Of a DNA stretch of 13,584 nucleotides, positions 1 through 7,091 are shown piece by piece (the first letter of the stretch is position 1; the number at the start of each line of letters is the position of its first letter). A model generated the notes under the pieces. The model searched no databases. It saw only the letters and a program-made list of their open reading frames with translations, and was not told the DNA's origin. This stretch comes from Kiritimatiellia bacterium. Its GTDB lineage: Bacteria; Verrucomicrobiota; Kiritimatiellia; SLAD01. The DNA lies in the NCBI GenBank assembly GCA_007134175.1, contig SLLF01000358.1, positions 1 through 13,584 of the forward strand, written 5' to 3'. A program made the translations under genes and the position numbers.

Positions 1-46
1 CACGGGAAACGACTTCGGGTCCTTTTACTTTCTTGTGGCGTGGCAT
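1..46 (-). CDS. Probable topoisomerase VI subunit A, 5' end only
   Basis: On the minus strand an ATG at 44-46 opens a frame that runs off the window edge after 15 codons, reading MPRHKKVKGPEVVSR. A GAGG ribosome-binding sequence (complement of 54-57) sits 7 bases upstream. It begins only 24 bases after the stop of topoisomerase VI subunit B and on the same strand, and the two subunits are commonly encoded side by side. That position is the main reason for calling it subunit A (the Spo11-like DNA-cleaving subunit with the catalytic tyrosine). The 15 residues are too few to recognise by themselves. A second ATG at 67-69 also opens a frame here, but it lacks a good ribosome-binding site and yields an unfamiliar peptide. 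The identification is an inference from context. Confidence 0.55.
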   Translation of the reverse strand, partial: MPRHKKVKGPEVVSR

Positions 47-70
47 AGCGGGTCCTCGTAGTTACCATGG

Positions 71-1756
71 TCAAAGCTGCAGATGGGATCGCTCCAGCAT
101 CTCCTGCAACGCCTGCTGGACGCGGTCTTGTTCCGTCTCGTCAAATTGCAGCACCTCGCGCAAGCCGAGCGCCAGATGCGGGATATACTTTTCGATGTAG
201 CCCCGTTTGCGTTCCGCCTCGGCGGCGCGCTTGCGTTTGTTCAGGTAGACCGACAAGCGGCGGCCGCATTCCTGCAAGGCAAAGGTCAGTTCGCGGATGA
301 TCTCGGGGTAATGGGCCACGGCTTCCTTGGACTCGCTGGTGAACGGCACCCAGACACTGGCCATGTGCGCCATGATCACCAGCGGCCCCAACGGCAAGCC
401 CCCTTTCGGTTGCGCCAAACCGTAGGCCTTCCAGTTCACCGTGTTGACGGCCCGCGTGATCGCGCAGCCGCCGCCCATGTAGAGCAACGGAACCCGGTTG
501 GCAAAGCGCAGTACCCGCACCGGGTCGTCATGGCCCAAATCCGCATTTTCTCCCGGGCGGGCATACGCCAGACCGACCTCCACTTGAAACGGATTGCCGC
601 GGTACACGGTCGGATGGCGGGTGACCGCGGTGTAGAAGTCCGCTTTGATCTCCTTTTGCAGACCGGCCAGCATCTGTTCCTCCCCGATAGGCGCGAGACA
701 ATCGGTCGGCGGCCGCATAAGTTTGACGGCGTTTATGGCCTTGAATAACGCCTCGCTTTCCTGATGCGCGATGCGGCGCGGGTGGGCCTTGGGGCTGAGG
801 CCGGCTGTATCGCAAATATAGTGCGCGGCCTTATCACTCACGCGCGAGAAATCCTGGGTCAACGCCACTTTCAACGTGCGCGCCCCGGAATCTTTCAGCA
901 TCTGGATCAGTACGCCCAACTCCACCCCGTGCGGGTGCGGTTTGATCTCGCCGCTGGGCGGGGGCAAGATCTCTACCCCCCGTCGGAAGGTGCACCAGGG
1001 CGGCTCCGTGCCGGGCAAGACATCCTGCCCGTTGTTCTTCGGGTCTTTCTTGGGCAGCAGTACCACGCGGTAATGAAGTTGCAGATGCGGATTGACAATG
1101 GCGCATTGCTTGAGGAATTCATCGACCGAAAGGCGTCCCCGGACATAGGCCGCCTCCATCTCAATCGAGACACAGGTGCCGTGCACCGCCGTCTGGGGTT
1201 GGGTGGTCGGGTCGTCCATAGAGAAGGTAGGCACCCAATCCACTTCCTCATCCTCCAGGATCACTGGTTTGTTCGTCTTGGTATCGATCTGAACCGCGAT
1301 GCGATGGGCGTGGGCTTGGCGTTGGGTCTTGGACCAGATGCGCGTGGCGCGACCGGTGGTTAACTGCCCGTACATGCCTGCCGCGCTGATACCGATGCCC
1401 TGTTGCCCGCGCGACATACGCAGCCGGTGAAACTTGGAGCCGTACAACAGCTTGGCGAAGATCTTGGGCACTTGCTTGCGCACCACGCCCGGCCCGTTAT
1501 CGGTCACATGCACCACGTACCGCGTTTCCGCCAGTTGGCGCAGCTCGACACTGATCGCCGGCAGGATACCCGCCTCCTCGCAAGCGTCCAGCGAGTTGTC
1601 CACCGCTTCCTTCACCGCCGTCAACAGGGCCTTGCGCGGGCTGTCGAATCCCAGCAGGTGCCGGTTTTTAAGAAAGAATTCAGATACCGAAATCTCGCGC
1701 TGGCGGGCGCCCATCGTTTCGGCAGTCTCTTTGCGAACAGGTTTAGTCTTGGCCAT
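71..1756 (-). CDS. top6B: DNA topoisomerase VI subunit B (type IIB, ATPase subunit)
   Basis: This is the ATP-binding subunit of the type IIB topoisomerase that, with subunit A, makes double-strand breaks and passes a second duplex to relax or decatenate DNA. The protein is 561 residues from the chosen start. The GHKL/Bergerat ATPase motifs are visible: the N-box KEAVDNSLDA (Glu50, Asn54), DNGPGV (Asp86, about 85-91) and the lid GQQGIG (117-122), followed by a helix-two-turn-helix and transducer region with conserved stretches such as YRGNPFQVEVGLAYARPG. Length matches archaeal family members. The frame is open back to 1831, but the ATG at 1756 has GGAG seven bases upstream and the residues before it are not family-like, so I start there. 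A 92-base gap separates it from the KaiC-like gene upstream, and probable subunit A follows after 24 bases. Topoisomerase VI is mostly archaeal and plant, so its presence here suggests an old transfer. Base composition looks like the neighbours. Confidence 0.95.
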   Translation of the reverse strand: MAKTKPVRKETAETMGARQREISVSEFFLKNRHLLGFDSPRKALLTAVKEAVDNSLDACEEAGILPAISVELRQLAETRYVVHVTDNGPGVVRKQVPKIFAKLLYGSKFHRLRMSRGQQGIGISAAGMYGQLTTGRATRIWSKTQRQAHAHRIAVQIDTKTNKPVILEDEEVDWVPTFSMDDPTTQPQTAVHGTCVSIEMEAAYVRGRLSVDEFLKQCAIVNPHLQLHYRVVLLPKKDPKNNGQDVLPGTEPPWCTFRRGVEILPPPSGEIKPHPHGVELGVLIQMLKDSGARTLKVALTQDFSRVSDKAAHYICDTAGLSPKAHPRRIAHQESEALFKAINAVKLMRPPTDCLAPIGEEQMLAGLQKEIKADFYTAVTRHPTVYRGNPFQVEVGLAYARPGENADLGHDDPVRVLRFANRVPLLYMGGGCAITRAVNTVNWKAYGLAQPKGGLPLGPLVIMAHMASVWVPFTSESKEAVAHYPEIIRELTFALQECGRRLSVYLNKRKRAAEAERKRGYIEKYIPHLALGLREVLQFDETEQDRVQQALQEMLERSHLQL

Positions 1757-1763
1757 CTGGTAA

Positions 1764-1767
1764 CTCC
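1764..1767 (-). promoter_or_regulatory. Ribosome-binding site fixing the top6B start
   Basis: The minus strand reads GGAG seven bases before the ATG at 1754-1756. No comparable site precedes the in-frame upstream start at 1831, so this element decides the start in favour of the 561-residue protein. Confidence 0.7.
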
Positions 1768-1793
1768 GGTGAACGAGGCGGGTGAATCCCTGC

Positions 1794-1814
1794 CCGGTTA
1801 TTATGCGCAACCGG
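1794..1814. repeat. Inverted repeat in the KaiC-like/top6B gap
   Basis: A perfect 6-bp inverted repeat, CCGGTT and AACCGG, flanks a 9-base AT-rich loop (1800-1808) in the 92-base gap between the KaiC-like gene and top6B. On the minus strand the loop contains CATAAT, which resembles a -10 box, but the nearest -35-like TTGCAC lies 20 bases upstream, which is too far for a standard promoter. There is no T-run on either side, so it does not look like an intrinsic terminator. It could be an operator for separate control of top6B, or chance. Confidence 0.3.
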
Positions 1815-1848
1815 CGTGAGACCGGGTGCAACGGTTAGTCGTTACCCG

Positions 1849-2769
1849 TCATTTGGGCGGTTGCGTCGGCCGGCTCAGGCTAGGTTTCCAAACCGAGGAA
1901 AGGCGCGCCGGGCCGGCCGGCTTCGCGGGGGGGGCAGGCGCTTCGCGAGCCGCTGTCTCACCGAGCCGGGTTGGCACCGTCGGAATCTTGCTGGCGAAGC
2001 GCACTTTGCGCGGGTTAGCGACCGTGGCCGGGGGCTCCGCCATCGCAGACGTCGGTGGCGCTACCGGGGTTGATGCTTCGGTTGTTTCGTCTACGGGCGT
2101 AATCCCACCGGTTGCCGTCAACTGGTAGAGGGCGGGGCCTTCGGTTTTCTTCAAGCCAAGGTACTTAACCGTTTGCCAACGGTAGACGTGATCCTCCTCG
2201 GCAGGGCTCAGCAGCACGCAAATGGGCGTGATATCCTCCAGGGTCTTTTTCAGCCGAAACGCCATGGATGACACGGGCTTGGGCAAGGTCATCAGCGTGG
2301 TCACGTTCATGCGGTCGAAGGACCGCACGAACGAAAAGATGTGTTCCGTCAACATGTCCGCCGACGGCACTGAAACCCACGGCAACACCGTGTCCAATAC
2401 TACGCGGGTGATCATATTGGACTGTACCAGCTCGTGCAACTGGCTGAACCCCTCCGCCGGCATCGGGCCCCATTGGGGCTGATGGCCCGGCACGAAGGAC
2501 TCGTACTCCAGCAGCACCAAATGCCCCTGCTCGATGTCGGCGGCCAATTCGAATCCGTAGGACTCGGCCAGAATCGCGACGTCATTGGCCGGCATGGTCG
2601 AAAGCAGGAGGCAACGTTCCTCCTGCAACAACCCCTGCCGCAGAAAGTGCAAGCCAACCGCAGTCTTGCCGGTCCCACTGCGACCGCACACCAAAAAATT
2701 ACGGCCAGCAAACACCCCGCCGTACGGCTCGTCTAAAAAGACTACTCCGCTGAGGGTTTTGGCGATCAC
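1849..2769 (-). CDS. KaiC-like RecA-superfamily ATPase, single domain with long C-terminal tail
   Basis: The protein is 306 residues with a GTG start. Residues 1-226 form one RecA/KaiC-type ATPase domain: the KaiC-like opening LDEPYGGVFAGRNFLVCG, Walker A GRSGTGKT (29-36), Walker B RVVLDT with Asp126, and a closing segment RWQTVKYLG...YQLTATGGI that matches the KaiC pattern KxRG...FxIxxxGI. The usual acidic pair after strand 2 (FEEP-like in KaiC) is replaced by STMP at about 57-60, so ATP hydrolysis may be weak or altered. Residues 227-306 are rich in Pro, Ala and Thr with scattered Arg/Lys and are probably disordered. The start overlaps the stop of the response regulator (2766-2769), implying translational coupling and a joint job, perhaps as output of that receiver. 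No KaiA/KaiB partner is visible. Cellular role is unknown; a clock function is not implied. Confidence 0.85.
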   Translation of the reverse strand: MIAKTLSGVVFLDEPYGGVFAGRNFLVCGRSGTGKTAVGLHFLRQGLLQEERCLLLSTMPANDVAILAESYGFELAADIEQGHLVLLEYESFVPGHQPQWGPMPAEGFSQLHELVQSNMITRVVLDTVLPWVSVPSADMLTEHIFSFVRSFDRMNVTTLMTLPKPVSSMAFRLKKTLEDITPICVLLSPAEEDHVYRWQTVKYLGLKKTEGPALYQLTATGGITPVDETTEASTPVAPPTSAMAEPPATVANPRKVRFASKIPTVPTRLGETAAREAPAPPAKPAGPARLSSVWKPSLSRPTQPPK

Positions 2770-3143
2770 GATGCGCGGTCCGGCTCCCCAATCAAACGCT
2801 TGACTACGGAGGAAACGAAGGGAATTTCAAAGGGCTTCGTCAGCACGTCACTCACCCCCATCGCTTCGCATTCATTTACGGTGTTGGCGTCGGCATGCCC
2901 CGAAATAACCACCAGCGGCGTATCAGGACATTGGGCGCGCAGCGCCTTGATCAATTCCGTCCGCTGCAAATCACCCGGAAGCTGGAAGTCCGCAATGATC
3001 AAGTCAATGCCTTCCTGACCGGCCTTGGCCAGCCCGCTCTCGCCATCTTCCGCTGTTTCGACTTCGTATCCCATCCGGGACAACAACGAGTCAAAATACT
3101 GCCTTACACCCTCTTCATCATCGATAACCAGAATCTTCGCCAT
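2766..3143 (-). CDS. Single-domain response regulator (CheY-like receiver)
   Basis: This is a 125-residue stand-alone receiver domain. The acidic pocket is Asp8-Asp9 in LVIDDEEG, the phospho-acceptor is Asp52 in DLIIADFQLPGD, the switch residue is Ser81 in VVISGHAD, and Lys103 lies in LTKPFE, so all canonical residues are present. There is no DNA-binding or enzymatic output domain, so it must act by protein contact. The ATG at 3143 has a strong GGAGG (complement of 3151-3155) seven bases upstream. Its stop overlaps the GTG of the KaiC-like ATPase in a GTGA junction, which makes that ATPase the obvious candidate partner. No histidine kinase is encoded in this window, so the phosphodonor must be elsewhere. 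Confidence 0.93.
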   Translation of the reverse strand: MAKILVIDDEEGVRQYFDSLLSRMGYEVETAEDGESGLAKAGQEGIDLIIADFQLPGDLQRTELIKALRAQCPDTPLVVISGHADANTVNECEAMGVSDVLTKPFEIPFVSSVVKRLIGEPDRAS

Positions 3144-3161
3144 CAGTTGACCTCCAATTTA

Positions 3162-3174
3162 CGGGCCTTGCCCG
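3162..3174 (-). promoter_or_regulatory. Small hairpin before the response regulator's ribosome-binding site
   Basis: CGGGC and GCCCG flank a three-base loop, giving a 5-bp GC stem in the leader of the response regulator transcript, six bases upstream of its GGAGG. It could affect ribosome access or mRNA stability. It lacks a following U-run, so it is not a convincing terminator for the E1 gene upstream. Confidence 0.3.
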
Positions 3175-3200
3175 CTGACCAATACTGTATGAGCGTCAGC
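3174..3200. repeat. Inverted repeat upstream of the response regulator (possible operator)
   Basis: GCTGAC and GTCAGC, separated by 15 bases, lie in the 98-base stretch between the E1 stop and the response regulator start (3144-3241). The rest of that stretch is relatively AT-rich and contains TTGATT and TATATG on the minus strand at 15-base spacing, a poor promoter match. The dyad may be a regulator site for the receiver/KaiC-like/topoisomerase genes. No strong terminator for the dehydrogenase operon is seen, so read-through is possible. Confidence 0.3.
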
Positions 3201-3241
3201 ATATAGCTGCCCAACCACTAAATCAATCCCTGATTATGCCA

Positions 3242-5695
3242 TCAAACGCCCAGGCGATCACGGCGTTGGAGGTCCGCGAGCGACTGGTTTGTCGCGGGTG
3301 CATGATCCGGCAGCGGCACGATGCGCTCGTGGATGGCATCGATCAACCAGCTCGACTGCGGGAAGAAGGCGTCCTCCATTTCCGCGCACGGGGTGATCCA
3401 GTTGCGCGACCCCACGACCACCGGCGGCGCGTCGAGATAATCAAACGCATACTCGCCCAGCTTGGCCGCGATCGATTCCGCCACCGAGCCGCGGGCGCAG
3501 GCGTCCGAGGCGACCAACACCCGGCCCGTCCGCTGGACCGATTCCACCAGCGGCTCGAAATCCAGCGGGTTGATCGTGCGGCAATCGAAGACGTCCGCCT
3601 CCAACTGATAGCGCGCGGCCAGGATGTCCGCCGCCTCCAGGGCGCGGTAGAGCGTGGCCCCGATGGTGACGAGTGTGATGTCACCGCCCTGCCGCCGGCG
3701 GGCGGGCGGCCCGAAAGGCACCTCGTAATAGCCGGCCGGCACTTCCGGCTCGAACTGTTCGCCGATATCGTAGAGCCGCTGGCTCTCGAAGAAGACCACC
3801 GGGTCGCTGCCGTTCAACGCCGTGTTCATCAGCCCCTTGGCATCGTAGGGGGTGGCCGGAAAGACCACCTTCAAGCCCGGAATATGGTGACACAAGGCCG
3901 TCCAGTCCTGGGAATGCTGGGCCCCGTACTTGGAGCCGACGGATACCCGCAGCACCACAGGCATCTCCAACACCCCGGCCGACATGCTCTGCCACTTGGC
4001 CAGCTGATTGAAGATCTCGTCACCGGCGCGCCCCATAAAATCACAATACATCAACTCGATCAGCGCCCGGCCGCCCTCCAGCCCGTACCCCACGCCCGTC
4101 CCTACAATGGCCCCCTCGGAGATCGGCGAATTGAACAGCCGATGGTACGGTAACGTCTCGGTCAGGCCGCGGTAGACGGCGAATGCGCCGCCCCAATCGC
4201 GGTTCTCCTCACCATATGCGACCAGGGTCGGATCGGTATGGAAACGGTGAAGAATGGCTTCAAACAAGGCATCGCGGAATTGCAGCATCTTGTTTTTCGA
4301 AACGGGCTTGCCGTCCTGATAAGCGGAGCGCACGCGGCGTTGCAGCGCCTTGATGCGCGGATTCTCGTCGTACGATAACAGCGTTTCCGCCGGTCGCGAT
4401 TCATCGCAGCTCTTTTGCTCGCGATTGGAAAACATCACGCGCTCGATCTCGCCGGCAGGCAAACGCGGTGAAGTTTCCAGGTCAACCGCTAACCGGCAGG
4501 CCTTGGTAACCACCGCCCGCACGCGCTCGCGGACCTGCTGCTGTCCGTCTGTGTCCAGCACCCCGGCTTTGGCCAATTGGGCGCCGTACCCTTCGATCGA
4601 GTCCACTTGCTGCCATTTGTCCAGCTCCTCCTTGTCGCGGTAGGACGAGGCGTCGGACGGCGAATGGCCGGAATAGCGGTAGGTAATGGTCTCCAAAAGC
4701 ACCGGCCCGCGGCCTTCGGCTATCAATGCTTGTTTGCGCCGAATGGCATCGACGACGGCTAAGGGGTTGTACCCGTCCACACGTTCCGCGTGCATACCGT
4801 CGGGGTTGAGGCCGGCACCCACCCGGCAGAGGGCATCGAACGCCATGGTCTCGCCGGATGTCTGACCGCCCATCCCGTAGAAGTTGTTCATGAAGTTGAA
4901 GATAATCGGCAGGCCGCCGCGATGGTGCTCATCCCATAAATGATACAACTGCCCCATAGCCGCGAAGTTCAGCGCTTCCCACGTTGGCCCGCATCCCATC
5001 GAGGCGTCGCCGATATTGGCAATCACCAAACCTGGGCGGCGATTGACCTTCTTGAATAGCGCTGCGCCACACGCGATGTCGGCGGAGCCGCCGACAATGG
5101 CATTATTGGGATAGATCCCGAACGGCGGGAAAAAGGCGTGCATGGACCCGCCTAACCCGCGGTTGAAACCCGTGGCCCGTCCGAAGATTTCGGCCAACGC
5201 GCCGTAGACAAGAAAATCAATGGCCAATTCGCGCGGCGCACCATCGTGGCCGCGCTCGACAATACCCAGGCAGACGCCGTCCATGTAGTTCCGCATGATC
5301 GATTCCAGATCGCCATCCTCCAGTTTGCGGATGGCGGATAAGCCCTTGGCCAAAATCTCGCCGTGTGACCGGTGCGACCCGAAGATGTGGTCGTCAGGCG
5401 TCAGCAAAAAGGCCTGGCCGACCGAAGCGGCTTCCTGGCCGATGGACAAATGGGCCGGTCCTTTATGATCGTATTCGATCCCTTGGTACGCGCCTTCGGT
5501 CTTAATGGCCTGCAGCATCTGCTCGAATTCGCGAATCAAGCACATATCTTCGTAGATGCCGATCAGCGCTTCCGGGCCATAGGTCTTGGCCTCGGCTTTG
5601 ATGGAGCCGTTGTATTGGTTCATCGGGATTTCGGCAGCGGACAAGGTCCGGGCCTTACGCTCGACAGATGGTTCAACAATCAGGGTTTTGGGCAT
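3242..5695 (-). CDS. 2-oxoacid dehydrogenase E1, fused alpha and beta subunits
   Basis: This is the thiamine-diphosphate-dependent E1 component that decarboxylates a 2-oxoacid (or cleaves acetoin) and passes the acyl group to lipoyl-E2. The protein is 817 residues. The alpha part (about 40-420) has the diphosphate-binding region GDAS (229-232) to MNNFYGMG (269-276) and the loop [10 protein letters not shown] (339-348, His344). A linker follows, then a beta part (about 465-790) with [17 protein letters not shown] (Glu527, the expected cofactor-activating Glu), AQHSQDW (His594) and [17 protein letters not shown]. Alpha and beta are usually separate genes; fused versions occur, for example Chlamydia CT340. 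Odd points are GDA in place of GDG and about 11 extra residues (251-261) inside the cofactor motif. The start at 5695 has AGGAG nine bases upstream. It lies last in the E2-E3-E1 operon, 43 bases after E3. The true substrate is undetermined. Confidence 0.93.
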   Translation of the reverse strand: MPKTLIVEPSVERKARTLSAAEIPMNQYNGSIKAEAKTYGPEALIGIYEDMCLIREFEQMLQAIKTEGAYQGIEYDHKGPAHLSIGQEAASVGQAFLLTPDDHIFGSHRSHGEILAKGLSAIRKLEDGDLESIMRNYMDGVCLGIVERGHDGAPRELAIDFLVYGALAEIFGRATGFNRGLGGSMHAFFPPFGIYPNNAIVGGSADIACGAALFKKVNRRPGLVIANIGDASMGCGPTWEALNFAAMGQLYHLWDEHHRGGLPIIFNFMNNFYGMGGQTSGETMAFDALCRVGAGLNPDGMHAERVDGYNPLAVVDAIRRKQALIAEGRGPVLLETITYRYSGHSPSDASSYRDKEELDKWQQVDSIEGYGAQLAKAGVLDTDGQQQVRERVRAVVTKACRLAVDLETSPRLPAGEIERVMFSNREQKSCDESRPAETLLSYDENPRIKALQRRVRSAYQDGKPVSKNKMLQFRDALFEAILHRFHTDPTLVAYGEENRDWGGAFAVYRGLTETLPYHRLFNSPISEGAIVGTGVGYGLEGGRALIELMYCDFMGRAGDEIFNQLAKWQSMSAGVLEMPVVLRVSVGSKYGAQHSQDWTALCHHIPGLKVVFPATPYDAKGLMNTALNGSDPVVFFESQRLYDIGEQFEPEVPAGYYEVPFGPPARRRQGGDITLVTIGATLYRALEAADILAARYQLEADVFDCRTINPLDFEPLVESVQRTGRVLVASDACARGSVAESIAAKLGEYAFDYLDAPPVVVGSRNWITPCAEMEDAFFPQSSWLIDAIHERIVPLPDHAPATNQSLADLQRRDRLGV

Positions 5696-5738
5696 GATCA
5701 GGTTCTCCTATGGTTGGTTCTAATGAAAGGTTGGTTGT

Positions 5739-7091
5739 TCAGGGATATGATTGCCAGATGGCGTCGCGAATAACTTCAGATACGGTGGGATGCGGGAAGA
5801 CCAGGTCCTTGACCTCGTCGGCGCGCAGCTCCATTTCCACCATGGCCGCCGCACCATGGATCATCTCGGAACAGGCGGCACCAAGCATATGCACGCCGAC
5901 CACCGCCCGGGTATCCGTACGCAGCACGACCTTCACGATGCCGCGCTCGTCCTCGTGCTCCGCCAGGTACCGGCCATTGGCGGTCATCGGCCACTGCGCC
6001 GTCTGCACCGGCCAGCCGGCTGCGCGAGCCTGCTCTTCCGTCCAGCCCACCGTCGCCACTTCAGGCGTAGTGTAGATCACGCCGGGCACGCCGTGATACC
6101 GCATGCGGTCCGGTCGCCCCGTCAGGTTGTTGACCACCACTTCGCCCATGCGCGAGGCGGCGTGGGCCAGCCAGACGCGGCCGGTCACGTCACCGGCCGC
6201 CCAGACGCCCGGCACATTGGTCCCGCACCGGTCATCAATGCGGATGCCGCGCCGATCAAAATCCACGCCGCGCGCCTCGAGACCCAGTCCCGCCACATTC
6301 GGCGTGCGCCCGGTCGCCAGCAGCACGAGATCCCGTTCCACCATCTGCGATTGGCTGTCGACCGTGAACTGCACCGTGTCCGGGGTGATGGCGTCCACCT
6401 TGGCGTTGAGATGAAACGTGATGTTCTTTTTCGCCAGCTCGCGGCGCAGCGTCTTGGCAATGGCCGCGTCCACCGCCGGACAGATTTCCGGCAGCATCTC
6501 GATCACGGTCACCGGGACGCCGATGGAGCCGAAGAAACAGGCGAATTCGCAGCCGATCACGCCACCGCCGATCACCACCAGTTGGCGTGGGGCTTCACGA
6601 CATTCGAGGATACCGGTGGAATCCAGCACCCCCGGCAAATCCGCGCCGGGTATGGGCGGACGAGCCGGCGCGGAACCGGTCGCCAGCAGAATATCACGGG
6701 CTGCGACCGGTTCGTCGTCAATCAACAGGCCGCCTTCCGGGGCTAGGCGGGCCGCCTCATTACGAACTTCGATCTTCCCCTTCTTCATCAACTGCGCAAT
6801 CCCCTTGCGCAGCTGATTAATTATTCGGCTCTTACGCGCTTGGACCGGTTCGAAATCGAAGGTCACCTGCTCGGCCTTGACACCGTACGCCGCCCCGTGC
6901 ACGGCGTAGTGAAACAGTTTGGCGCTGTGCAGCATGGTCTTGGAGGGGATACACCCCTCATTCAAACAAACCCCGCCCAAGTGACGGTGTTCGGCCAATA
7001 GCACGCGCAGGCCGCGATGCGCCGCCCGTTCCGCCGCGACATACCCCGCCGGTCCGCCGCCAATGATCGCTAAATCAAATGGTTCACTCAT
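5739..7091 (-). CDS. lpdA: Dihydrolipoyl dehydrogenase (E3)
   Basis: This FAD flavoenzyme reoxidises the dihydrolipoyl group of E2 and reduces NAD+. The protein is 450 residues, the normal length. The FAD Rossmann motif GGGPAG is at 11-16 with Glu34 at the end of strand 2. The redox-active disulfide is GGVCLNEGCIPSK with Cys42 and Cys47. A second dinucleotide motif VVIGGGVIGCEF is followed by VTVIEM, whose Glu favours NAD over NADP. ATGRTPN and AAGDVTG belong to the FAD fold, and HPTVSE near the C terminus supplies the catalytic His-Glu pair from the partner subunit. The ATG at 7089-7091 overlaps the E2 stop (ATGA), and its own AAGGAG (complement of 7099-7104) lies within the E2 coding end. 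Coupling to E2 and E1 indicates that it is dedicated to this complex rather than a general housekeeping E3. Confidence 0.96.
   Translation of the reverse strand: MSEPFDLAIIGGGPAGYVAAERAAHRGLRVLLAEHRHLGGVCLNEGCIPSKTMLHSAKLFHYAVHGAAYGVKAEQVTFDFEPVQARKSRIINQLRKGIAQLMKKGKIEVRNEAARLAPEGGLLIDDEPVAARDILLATGSAPARPPIPGADLPGVLDSTGILECREAPRQLVVIGGGVIGCEFACFFGSIGVPVTVIEMLPEICPAVDAAIAKTLRRELAKKNITFHLNAKVDAITPDTVQFTVDSQSQMVERDLVLLATGRTPNVAGLGLEARGVDFDRRGIRIDDRCGTNVPGVWAAGDVTGRVWLAHAASRMGEVVVNNLTGRPDRMRYHGVPGVIYTTPEVATVGWTEEQARAAGWPVQTAQWPMTANGRYLAEHEDERGIVKVVLRTDTRAVVGVHMLGAACSEMIHGAAAMVEMELRADEVKDLVFPHPTVSEVIRDAIWQSYP

Noticed and set aside
1757..1831. Longer 586-residue start for topoisomerase VI B
   Set aside because: The extra 25 residues are not family-like and the GGAG seven bases before the ATG at 1756 better explains initiation.
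1849..3143. A kaiABC-type circadian clock
   Set aside because: Only one KaiC-like domain is present, with no duplicated CI/CII, no KaiA or KaiB gene, and an altered catalytic site. A clock function is not supported.
3236..4153. 305-codon plus-strand frame opposite the E1 gene
   Set aside because: It lies wholly antisense to an unmistakable E1 coding sequence; the Arg/His/Pro-rich product is typical of a GC-rich shadow frame.
5751..6746. 331-codon plus-strand frame opposite the E3 gene
   Set aside because: It is antisense to the complete dihydrolipoyl dehydrogenase and rich in His/Arg/Gly with no domain-like pattern.
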